Source: Conidiobolus incongruus B7586 (lineage: Eukaryota > Entomophthoromycota > Entomophthoromycetes > Entomophthorales > Conidiobolaceae). Taken from it: a stretch of 11,495 nt of DNA. The DNA lies in assembly GCA_000697335.1 (NCBI GenBank), contig JNEM01008369.1, positions 1 to 11,495 on the forward strand, given 5' to 3'. Shown piece by piece: positions 1 to 8,662 of this stretch (positions within the stretch are counted from its first letter, which is position 1; each line of letters starts with the position of its first letter). The position numbers and the translations under genes are program-made. The notes below the pieces were generated by a model. It did no database searches and had not been told where the DNA came from. It saw only the letters and a program-made list of their open reading frames with translations.

Positions 1-723
1 ATAATTATATTATATATATTAATTATAAACTTAAATTAATTTATAAAAAAATAAAATACTTTATAATATAATTAAAGCTTAAAAAACTCAAATATTTATA
101 GATAAATAAAAGATGTTAAAAAATTACTTAAAATAATAGTTTTTATAATAGATATTATAATTAATATATCATAAATATTTTTATAATCTTTTATTTAAAA
201 ATAAATCAAATATATTAAGTTAAGCTAAAATATTCCTTTTTATAAATATTAATAAACAAATATTTTGTTAATAAAAAAAATATTAATGAATAAAATTTAT
301 TATAAAAATATATAGTTTTTTAAGTAAATTTTCAAAGATAAACTAATTAATAAAAAGTTTTGTATTGTTTTTTAAATAAAAACAGTTTTTAATTAATATT
401 TTTATTAGAATAAAAATTCTTATTATTTTGTATAATAAATATAATATATATAATTATAGTTATAAAAAATTTGTTATATATAAAAAACTAGTAAGAACTA
501 CCATATTTTATAAATTTATCAAATTATAACCTATGTAATTATAATTATAATAGGTAATTAAATAATATGCTTAATAGGGGAAAAATTCTTATAAATAATT
601 TAATTTATAAAATATTAAATCTAGTCTTTAATAAAAAACCATCCTTTAGTGTTAAGAACTTTCTAAAAGTATAGCAAACATTGAGTAATAATATAAAAAA
701 ATAATAATTTATATTATATATTA

Positions 724-750
724 AATTTTAATTTTAATTTTAATTTTAAA
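724..750. repeat. Short TTTTAA-type hexamer repeat
   Basis: About four tandem copies of a six-base TTTTAA-like unit lie in the AT-rich spacer. It is a simple-sequence repeat with no visible link to a gene. Confidence 0.8.
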
Positions 751-2107
751 GTTATATTATTAGTTAATTTTTAAACATAGAGTAAAATCTTTTAACTCTG
801 ATATTTCAAGTTTTTACTTTATATAAAGATAATTTTAATTTGATATTTCTTCTAAAATTTATAAAATTTTAATGAATTATATATTAATAAAATATAATTT
901 AAATCATTTAATACTTGTTTCAATAAATTAATAATAGATTTATTTATAAATAATAGATTAGTTAAATAAATTTGGAATTTTCAATCAATTATTAATTAAA
1001 TATTTGATATTTTATCTTATGTTGTATTAGTTATACTTTGCTAATATATTATATATATTAAATATTGATATAATTTATTAAATTTGAAAGTTAGTCTATT
1101 AACTGAATTAGGTTATAATACTCAATAAGTTTTCAAATTTTCGTTAATTGCTTAATAATTTATATATTCATTTAAATTAATAAATCTGATAAAATATAAA
1201 ATTAAAAATTATTTAATGATATTTTTTTCAATTTGAATTTGAATATAATTTTTAATATAGAGTATAAAAAAATAACTATTTATCATAAAATCAATACTTT
1301 CATTTACTATTAATAGCTTTCAGTAATATTTTTGGTAAGTTTTTAATATTTAAGTTATAAAATTTTTTAAAAATAAAATTTAATATTTTATATCTTTAGT
1401 TGATTTATCCATTAGAATTTACTTTCTTATAATCTTATTTCTTTAATTGTTTATAATAATTAAAATTACATATTTAAATTTATTAAGTATATTAGATATA
1501 GTAATTTTGAAATTATATTTTTAAAAAATTTTTGCAACTTTAACTTTTTATATTATATATATATATTATATAAATGATTTGGTTTTTTTAATTTATATTT
1601 AAAATATCATTTATAAATTATTGTATTTAAAAAATATTTAATTTATAATTAACTTGTTAATTTTTTAAAATATAATATAAAACCCCTATTCTATTATTAT
1701 CTATTGTAATAATTAATATTCTTTTAAGAATAAAATTTTTCACTTAAATTTATAAAAAGGTTTGCTTAAATATAATCTAATATTTTGGTATATTTTTAAG
1801 TAAATAAATATACACAAGAATTTAATATTTATTGATAATAATGATATATAATAAAGCTTAAGTTTCTAATATATTTTGTTAAGTTTTTTATAATTGTAAC
1901 TATTTAAAATTTTTTTATAATTATATTAAAATATAGGATACTAATTTTTTATTTTTTAAATCAAACTAAGTTTAAATATAAATACTTATATTACACTTAT
2001 ATAATTGGTTTTAAAATATTTTTAAGAATCCCCTTGATAAAATAAATAGGTGATTTTTGATTTATTTATTACTTTTTAATAACTAATAGAATAATAATAA
2101 AAAGCTC

Positions 2108-2119
2108 GCCAAATTTGGC
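2108..2119. repeat. Perfect 12-bp palindrome GCCAAATTTGGC
   Basis: The 12 bases equal their own reverse complement. They sit in a patch (about 2100-2290) less AT-rich than its surroundings. The symmetry would suit a dimeric DNA-binding protein, but no nearby gene start supports an operator role and chance is possible. Confidence 0.5.
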
Positions 2120-2346
2120 AAATCTTAGATAGTTTGTCTTTTAGCTTTAAAGCCACAAATTTAGTAATAAATTATAATATAAGATAAAGAATCATTTTTG
2201 TAAGCTGCTTGTAAATTTTGAATGATTTTAGAAAGTTTATGGTTGAGTTTTGATGATACCCAAACAAAAAACTACTGATAATTACTCTCTAAATTAATCA
2301 TGTATAGATTTAATACAGAATTTTTAAATCAAAATATTATAGTAAC

Positions 2347-2380
2347 AAATAAATAAATAAATAAATTTATATATATATAT
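2347..2380. repeat. AAAT tetranucleotide run followed by an AT run
   Basis: About five AAAT units at 2347-2366 are followed by a TTTAT transition and an alternating AT run to about 2380. This compound microsatellite is typical of slippage in AT-rich spacer. Confidence 0.85.
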
Positions 2381-2801
2381 TGTTTTATTCTATGAATCTT
2401 TTTATTTATTTTATTTATATTCTAAAGTTCAAATCTTTTAATATATTTGAAGGATCAGACATTAAAAATGTGACATTTCTTATTTTCCAACACTAATATA
2501 ATCTATGAATATTTGAAATTCATTTACAAAACACTCAAAACAAGATAAATATCGAATGAAATGAAAAACAAGATTGAAATTAAAATGGACCCAGATTTAA
2601 TATCAGATTTTTATATTCATTTTGGAATAATCTGTTAAATTATTAAAACCGTACTGATAAAATACTTTCTAATAAAAGATTATTAAAATTATTTATTAAT
2701 AAAATTTTCAAAATACTGAAAAATATTCATATCAAATTAGATTTTAATATTTGATTGACATGATAATATTTTAAATAAATATTGTACTATAATAAATAGA
2801 A

Positions 2802-3693
2802 TTAAAATTCCTCCAAATCGTTCAATTCCACATCCATGAAAGATGGAAAATCTCCGACATTTAATTTATCTTATTTGACGAAATCTCCATGACTGGGATT
2901 GCATTGTAAGTAGCGAACATTTTGTATACTATTGAATAACTTTAATCCTATGTTTATATTGGTAATTGGTCAATATAATTATTACCTGCCATGATTTTTA
3001 CCAACGAGTTCGTCACATTTAACACCAATCCAAGCTCCTGCTTGGAATTGGACAGTGCCTAAATGACCAAATATTTATTACTAAACAATAATAACACTTA
3101 ATAAAAATATTACTTACCAACAAACCCAATGATATCTCTCTTAGGCATTGATCCATCCTTTGAATTTACTTCACAACGTTTACCAATATCGACACCAGCA
3201 TTTCGAATATTTTCCAATTCCGAGTCACTTATATCTATTTTGGCATCGTCGCTAAATCTTTCCAATTTGTTTAGCTTCTTAAAAGCCAATAGAGAATCTA
3301 ACAAACTATTAACAATCATTGAATCATAATAGCAGAGTAATAATTGCCATCTAACTTATCATAATCTTCTATACTAATTTCGTATTTTGGCATATTTTCC
3401 ATATTAATCTGCTGTTACTGCTGAGGTTGCGCATCCATATTTTCCAATCTACAATTATTCTCAACTCCAAATTCTTGTAATGAGTTGTTTGGGAATCCTA
3501 CCAACATCATCACCTGTAATTCGCCTTTGTATAGGGTTAGAAGTTGACGATCTTTAGGTATCCCAGTTATGAAGTGTAATTTGGTCTAAAAAGGGTCATT
3601 AAGGGTTATTCGTGATATGAATATAATTTATTACTTTGAGTTCTTCTAAAATAGTATCCAAACAAAAAAGTTTTTCAATGTAAATACAGTTTC
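2802..3693 (-). pseudogene. Tubulin-folding cofactor B (TBCB/Alp11/Alf1 family), probably inactivated
   Basis: TBCB binds alpha-tubulin after the chaperonin CCT and, with cofactor E, helps assemble and recycle tubulin dimers in the cytosol. Visible exons, in transcription order, are 3693-3635, 3585-3356, 3305-3118, 3058-2986 and 2928-2802. The introns between them are 49, 50, 59 and 57 bp with GT...AG ends, and the reading frame holds across every junction. The parts match the family in order: a ubiquitin-like region (DTILEELKTKLHFITG), the spacer motif ending AFKKLNKLERF, then a CAP-Gly domain (GKRCEV, FVG, AGAWIGV, GKNHGS, RYLQC, HGDFVK) and the tail VGDFP...LNDLEEF. Two TAA codons interrupt the frame: 3417-3415 inside a Gln run (CAG CAG TAA CAG CAG), and 2873-2871 after GDFVK. 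The usual GKNDG motif reads GKNHG. No start codon or first exon for the first dozen or so residues was found upstream. Retained introns exclude a processed copy. The family call is firm. Pseudogene status is inferred, since the splice sites and frame are otherwise clean and sequencing error or unusual decoding is not excluded. Confidence 0.82.
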
Positions 3694-3840
3694 CTATAAT
3701 GATTAAATTTGAACTGATTATGATTAATTATTTAGTGTTTTAAATTTTAATATTTGATATATGTAATATATTTTGAGGTTATTGAATTTATTTTATATAT
3801 AGTCCTATATCGAGGTATCAAAGAAAGAAGCGTTGCGATC

Positions 3841-4257
3841 ATGAGCAGCGGTCGAGCAGATGATATTATAGACACTGGACATCATGCAACATTTATAAGG
3901 CTGAAGGATATAAATTGCGAATTAACTTTCTTCACACATCGAACACTGGATATCGATCCTTTAGGGCAAAAGGTAAAGAAACCATATTAGGCAAAGTAAA
4001 AATACAGTTACTTCCATTAAGTCGACAGAAATGCTATGAAATGTTGCAGCGTTATATATACACTGTTGGAGGTAGAACGTACTCAATAAAAGCTTCGTAA
4101 ACCGACATAGTAGAAGATTATCCAGATTTTCTAGAAGGTACAAAGAAGTATAAACGTGGCAGTAAATACTTTAGATACAGTGAACCTGTAAGTGTAAACT
4201 GTCAAGATTATGTAGGTGATTTTACTGCAAAGTTTGTATCCCGTTTCCTGGTATAAT
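3841..4257 (+). pseudogene. Unassigned decayed coding stretch, plus strand
   Basis: This stretch reads as protein-like sequence, with a plausible ATG at 3841, mixed hydrophobic and charged residues and a base composition close to the exons elsewhere in the window. It is broken in about two places, so it is not a working gene as it stands. I do not recognise the family. The predicted product is soluble-looking, with no membrane segment or signal peptide, and is rich in Lys, Tyr and Arg towards its end. It could be a remnant of an integrated virus-like element or of an old host gene. It lies directly upstream, head to head, of the decayed TBCB copy and faces the two minus-strand stretches at 4630-5045 and 5186-5880. 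Confidence 0.4.
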
Positions 4258-4328
4258 ATATCTTGCACAGCAGTGCTACATTTTTTAAAATATGAAGTTA
4301 CAAATTAGTTTTAAATTAGACACAATAG

Positions 4329-4661
4329 TAATACGTCTTGGGATAGCCATGTCCAGAATAGTTTAAGCAAAAGAGAGAGATCTAGGGAGTTCCAGGTAAA
4401 TGTTAGAAAGATAGGGGGTTTATTGGTTTAAGCCAAATTGCTGGGAGGACCCAGATCGAACTCTTCCTCTCTGTAGAATAGCTCTGTTTCTGGGTTCTAT
4501 ATATAGTGCATAGAGTAGTGGGTTTCTGGAGTTTTCTGGAGGGTTGTATTATTAGTTGATTAAAGGATAGGGTTGAAGTGGCTGATCATATGAGGGAGGA
4601 ATGACTCTTATATTCAGTTGAAGTAAGCATATTACGTGGGAGAGGAGTCACCTGACTCGTG
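4329..4661. mobile_element. LTR-like insert (possible solo LTR) bounded by 7-bp direct repeats
   Basis: A 333-bp stretch of non-coding, comparatively G-rich sequence is bounded on each side by ACAATAG (4322-4328 and 4662-4668), which looks like a target-site duplication. It contains a TATA-like TATATATAG at 4498-4506, a nearby tandem pair of TTTCTGGAG at 4523-4541, and a palindromic motif near its right end. Size and layout suit a solo LTR left by recombination of an LTR retrotransposon. Against this, the ends are not the usual TG...CA if the full 7-bp repeat is taken as the duplication, and LTRs usually give 4-6 bp duplications. No internal gag or pol region is present here. It lies between decayed coding stretches of opposite orientation. 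The nearly exact flanking repeat suggests a moderately recent insertion. Confidence 0.42.
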
Positions 4662-5045
4662 ACAATAGGTAAGTATATTCGTACGAGGTGTTTTAGTTAT
4701 GCAACTGTAGACAACTTTATAAGCATCAACACTCGTAACAGCTATCGAAGTGCCATGCTCAAAGGCTATAATAACATATTCCAGCGCATCTGTTGGACAG
4801 ACACACCTCGACATCACTCTATATCCATTTTCAAAATAGCTGTTTGTAATCTGTATGAGAACGGTATATATTATGGTCTAAAGCATTTAAATAGATAACT
4901 GGTGCAGTGAGGATAAATACCTCATCATGGTGCAGTTGTTCATAATGCTGCATAATTAACTCACGCATCCATGATATTCGCAGTGTAAATTGAGACGAGG
5001 CCATATATATCTGAGTGTTATTATTCGCAAAATGTGGCTAAAGCT
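4630..5045 (-). pseudogene. Unassigned decayed coding stretch, minus strand
   Basis: On the minus strand, from about 5040 down to the right-hand direct repeat at 4668, the sequence reads as plausible protein with good hydrophobic and polar alternation and exon-like base composition. The open frame continues slightly into the LTR-like insert, which is probably fortuitous. The stretch is broken at least once. I do not recognise the family; no known catalytic motif, zinc-binding pattern or membrane helix is evident. It shares orientation and composition with the stretch at 5186-5880, so both may come from one source, with about 140 bp of AT-richer sequence between them. An integrated virus-like element or an old host gene are both possible. 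Confidence 0.38.
4645..4663. repeat. Nested palindromes GAGTCA-CC-TGACTC and GTCAC...GTGAC
   Basis: GAGTCA (4645-4650) and TGACTC (4653-4658) are exact inverted copies separated by two bases. An overlapping pair, GTCAC (4647-4651) and GTGAC (4659-4663), is also inverted. TGACTC is the core bound by fungal bZIP factors of the Gcn4/AP-1 type, so a regulatory role at the end of the LTR-like insert is possible. It could equally be part of the terminal structure of the element. Confidence 0.5.
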
Positions 5046-5185
5046 AACATACTTTCTAGTTGTATTCGAAGTTATTCAATTCTATCAAAAAATATCTAGT
5101 CATCAATATCACATGGCATACTTATTCTAATTCACTATTAACCTTTATGGTTATTTTTTTTTAATCCTTAATCTATCTACGAAAT

Positions 5186-5880
5186 CTAATTGCTGAAGAT
5201 TTCATCTACAAACACCTCGTTAACATCACAATACATACAGAATGCATCGTATAGCGAGCGTATTTTGCAAATGTCCTTGTATATAACAGGTCCTAACATG
5301 TGCTGAATGTCCTTGTCTCCATGCAATACAACAAGGCTACTAGGCTCGTAATCAATGCAGAGTTCATACTTGGAGACATCTAATTTCTTGTTCATCCTCC
5401 CTGCAATTTGAGTGTGAAATTCAATATATTTCATGCCAGACAATGAGTATCCACACGCAATATTCCAGAGCGAAACGAAAAAGTCGACTGATGGAGAGCG
5501 GTAATTCTTGCAGAGCCATAGACACATTTCTTTAGACGCATATTAAAAATCCTCTGGAGTACATAATTCGAGTATAGGGTCTAGTTTAAAGCTTTCTCCG
5601 AGCTTGGTGACATTAGCGATGGCCATATCATCATGACCGTTGGCGATCAAATTGAATGTCGCAATGCTTGACAGCTTATTACGTACAATGCCTGCAGGTT
5701 CGCAGTCCCACTGCACTGCGTATTTATTATATCTCAATAATGCAAACCAGAAAGCGCTCTCGTATATGCCTTTAAAATTATGGTTTATGCGTTTTAGCGT
5801 TCCTTTCACCAAAAGCTTGCGGTAATCTATGCCCTGCTTTTTTTTTGAAGCTGTTCAATTTGTTGATTGATGTTATTTAT
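5186..5880 (-). pseudogene. Unassigned decayed coding stretch, minus strand (about 210 codons or more)
   Basis: The longest open material in the island runs on the minus strand from about 5880 to a stop at 5186. It is broken in about two places. The upstream part is Gln- and Lys-rich and looks able to form a short coiled coil; the rest is globular, with several Cys, Tyr and Trp residues (for example CLWLCKNY) and an acidic C-terminus ending VNEVFVDEIFSN. Composition resembles real exons and differs sharply from the spacers on both sides. No family was recognised, and I see no polymerase, protease, integrase or capsid signature I could defend. It may be the relic of an integrated virus or mobile element, or a lineage-specific host gene that has decayed. 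Confidence 0.45.
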
Positions 5881-6280
5881 AATATCTTATGAAATTTTAC
5901 ATTTTATGGGATTTATAAAATGGATTGATGACGAAATATTCTATATCATCAATAAGAAAATAAATCTCATGTTTAATTTTAATAAGTTAATAAAAACATT
6001 GAGATTTATATATCTAAATCTATCATATTAATTATTTTTTTGGATTTAATATTTGAAAAACTATCAAGTATTAGAAGTGACTTGACAATTTCGCTGTAAC
6101 CTAAAATTTACTCACTATTTTAAATTGGACAAATAAATGAATTTTAATTCCCATTAAATTGATTCAATCATAATTTAATAGAAATAATTTTATTTCATTG
6201 TTGCAACTATAATTCATCAATATTCAATTAATCAATTAATTAAATCATAAATATATTATACAAATAACTATTAATCCATT
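5881..6280. other. AT-rich upstream spacer of the AP-1 mu gene
   Basis: This 400-bp stretch has no supportable gene. It separates the decayed minus-strand stretch ending at about 5880 from the ATG at 6281, so the promoter and 5' untranslated region of the AP-1 mu gene must lie in it or close by. It is AT-rich throughout, so TATA-like strings are not informative and I assign no specific promoter element. Confidence 0.6.
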
Positions 6281-7857
6281 ATGGCCAGTGCAATATTCAT
6301 CCTAGACCTCAAGGGTAAATTATTGATCAGTCGTAATTACCGCGGTGATATCCCTATGAGCAGTTACGAAAATTTTATGCCATTATTACTCAATCAAGAA
6401 GAAGAAGAAAGTAGTGTAGGTCCTATCTTAAGTGACGAAAGTGGTATTCACTACATTTATATCCGTTATAATAATCTATATTGTAAGTTTTATTGATGAG
6501 ATTTTGAGAGAGATTTTAATATTAGTTTAGTGTTGGCTATTACTAAGAAGAATACAAATGTTACAACTATTTTATTGTTTTTGCACAAGTTAACTCAAGT
6601 AAATTTATTTAATTCTCATCCCAATCTATTCTAATCCTAGTTCAGGTTTTTACAGAATATTTCAAATCCCTCGAAGAGGAGTCCATCCGAGATAATTTCG
6701 TTATTATTTACGAATTATTGGATGAAATGATGGATTTTGGTATTCCTCAAACTACTGAAACTAAAATTTTAAAGGAGTATATCACCCAAGAGAGCTTTAT
6801 TTTGGATGTTGGTCCAAAGCAACCTCCTATGGCTGTGACGAATGCGGTGTCCTGGCGTTCTGAAGGTATTCAGTATAGGAAGAATGAGTGCTTTTTGGAT
6901 GTGGTGGAGCAGGTTAACTTGTTAGTCAATACTAATGGAAATGTCGTAAGGAGTGAAATTTTAGGATCGCTTCAGTGTCGTTGCTACTTGTCGGGTATGC
7001 CTGAACTTAAGTTGGGACTTAACGATAAAGTGATGTTCGAATTGACTGGTAGGACTTCCAAGACTAAGTCTGTTGAGTTGGAAGATATCAAATTCCATCA
7101 GTGTGTTCGTTTGAGTAAGTTTGAAACTGACAGAACTATCAGCTTCATTCCTCCCGATGGTGAGTTCGAATTGATGAGCTATCGTCTTAATACTCAGGTG
7201 AAGCCTCTGATCTGGGCTGAAGTCGTCATTGAAAAGTATACGGAGAGTCGTATTGAATATATGGTTAAAGCTAAAGCTCAATTCAAGAGGAAATCTACTG
7301 CCAACAATGTTGAAATTATTGTGCCTGTTCCTAATGATGCTGCAGCTCCCAAATTCAAGGTAATTTTTAATATATATATCATAAATATTCTAAATAATTT
7401 ACTTGATTACTTGCCGACAATTTAGACACCTATCGGCTCAGTTAACTACACTCCCGAAGAATCCAGTTTCGTGTGGAAGATCAAACAGTTCCAAGGTGGT
7501 CGCGAATTCATCCTCCGAGCTCAATTCAGTTTACCCAGTGTCAAGAGTGGTAAGTTCTCTTAATCTGAATCCAAATTCTCCCAAATACTAACCCCTTCAA
7601 TAGAAGAAGAAATGGACAAAAAACTGCCCATTCGTGTTAAATTCGAAATTCCTTACTTCACCACTTCTGGCATTCAAGTGCGTTATTTGAAGGTTGTGGA
7701 AAAGTCGGGCTATACGGCTATGCCTTGGGTCAGATATATCACTCAGAATGGAGGTATTCTTTATTGATATTTTATTTATTATTTGTTTATTGATTATTCT
7801 TTAGATTATCATTTACGTATGCCTGAGATGACTCCAACGATTACTTCCAGAGTTTAA
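6281..7857 (+). CDS. APM1: AP-1 clathrin adaptor complex, medium subunit mu1 (six exons)
   Basis: Mu1 is the cargo-binding medium subunit of the AP-1 adaptor. It recognises YxxPhi sorting signals and works with beta1, gamma and sigma1 in clathrin traffic between the trans-Golgi network and endosomes. Exons: 6281-6482, 6531-6598, 6646-7359, 7426-7549, 7604-7753 and 7805-7857; introns of 48, 47, 66, 54 and 51 bp. Together they give 436 codons plus TAA with frame kept throughout. Residues 1-135 form the longin-like domain (MASAIFILDLKGK, RNYRGD, EEESIRDNFVIIYELLDEMM). Residues about 155-424 form the mu homology domain (TNAVSWRSEGI, YRKNECFLDV, FIPPDGEFELMSYRLNT, FEIPYFTTSGIQVRYLK, PWVRYITQNG). 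Phe173 and Asp175 in ECFLDV and Trp411 in PWVRY match positions that bind the tyrosine signal. The start at 6281 matches the family N-terminus exactly. The C-terminus runs about 12 residues past the usual QLR ending (MPEMTPTITSRV). GRTS and other positions separate it from AP-2 mu. It looks intact. Confidence 0.97.
7586..7592 (+). other. Consensus branch site TACTAAC in AP-1 mu intron 4
   Basis: TACTAAC lies 11 bases before the TAG acceptor at 7601-7603 and matches the fungal branch-point consensus perfectly. It supports the intron at 7550-7603, whose donor is GTAAGT. The other introns of the gene have weaker matches, such as TTCTAAT in intron 2. Confidence 0.85.
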
Positions 7858-8662
7858 TATTATTTTTTATATTAGTATAATTATTATAATTATTAAAAAT
7901 CATCTCAATTTTTGATTATTTTTTATTAAGATTAAAGAATATTAGGTAAAAATTTATTCATATTAAGTTTCAAATTATTTTTAAAATTTGTAAAATTCTT
8001 TAAATTTAATTGATAAAAATTTGAATATATTTAATTAAGTTTTAATAATTTTAATTAATAATACAATAATTTAATATTTCTCAATTATTCAATCAATATT
8101 GTTAGTTTTAAGCTTATTATTATTTTTCAAAGGGTAATTAAACATAATTAATTAGATAATTATATACCACTAAAGATTAAATGATATAATATCGATTTTA
8201 ATCCATAAATATATTTTCAATGATATCGTTTAAAATCCTTTTAAATTCATATTTGGTCTCAATATTTCAAATAAAATCAATAAAATATCCTAATTTAATA
8301 TAAATAAATAAATACAAGCTAAATTTGAATAAAAAAGTTTTATACTTATTGATCTCTTATTCAATAATTATATTTTGCATAATTATTTTTAGTTTTCTAA
8401 AATATTTATAATAAAATAAAATTGAGATATTTAACAGTATTTTTCTAGATGAATCGAATTTGAATAAATTATTCATATTCAAATATATTAAGGAATTTAA
8501 ATAAACTATATAATTGTTTTATTGTACCAATCAAATTGATGATTGCTAAATGTACTAATACAGGAAGTTAATCAGTTTTAATCAAGTAGCGTTTTTACTA
8601 TTAATACTCAAATTTAAAATCAATAAAAATCAAATAAACCGATTTAATAAAGATTAAAAACA
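7858..8662. other. AT-rich convergent intergenic spacer
   Basis: This 805-bp spacer lies between the stop codons of the plus-strand AP-1 mu gene and the minus-strand Aurora kinase gene, so both transcripts must end here. Several AATAAA-like strings occur (around 8266-8320), but with this base composition they are expected by chance. I see no gene, RNA or clear terminator. Confidence 0.65.

Larger units (their letters stand above)
1..2801. other. AT-rich intergenic spacer with no supportable gene
   Basis: This long stretch is extremely AT-rich and dense in stops in all frames. I found no exon chain, tRNA or rRNA in it. It contains simple repeats: a TTTTAA-type hexamer run near 724-750, an AT run near 1552-1570, and AAAT and AT runs near 2347-2380. 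A slightly GC-richer patch at about 2100-2290 contains a perfect 12-bp palindrome, listed separately. In that patch short open stretches exist in more than one minus frame, so none is convincing. The 3' end of the minus-strand TBCB gene closes the spacer on the right. Confidence 0.75.

Noticed and set aside
2426-2436. GTTCAAATC string resembling a tRNA B box
   Set aside because: No acceptor, anticodon or D-arm stems can be formed in the surrounding AT-only sequence.
2561-2637. 25-codon plus-strand open frame starting MKNKIEIKMDPD
   Set aside because: It is very short, lies in AT-rich spacer and has no recognisable homology or splice continuation.
1-2801. Organellar (mitochondrial) DNA suggested by extreme AT content
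   Set aside because: No mitochondrial gene is seen, and the same window carries nuclear genes with spliceosomal introns and a TACTAAC branch site.
3129-3329. Open frame on the plus strand opposite TBCB
   Set aside because: It is the antisense of a TBCB exon that has clear CAP-Gly homology on the minus strand.
2802-3693. Genetic code in which TAA encodes glutamine
   Set aside because: AP-1 mu and Aurora both terminate at TAA exactly where their families end, and neither contains an internal TAA. Two TAA codons in one gene fragment are better explained by decay.
4659-4898. 79-codon plus-strand open frame within the island
   Set aside because: The minus-strand reading of the same bases looks more protein-like and continues upstream; the plus frame begins next to the direct repeat with no homology.
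6961-7281. 106-codon open frame on the minus strand inside AP-1 mu
   Set aside because: It is antisense to the highly conserved third exon of AP-1 mu and has no independent support.
7403-7591. Open frame in another plus frame over AP-1 mu exon 4
   Set aside because: It crosses the intron 3 acceptor and the intron 4 donor in the wrong frame; the mu reading is conserved.
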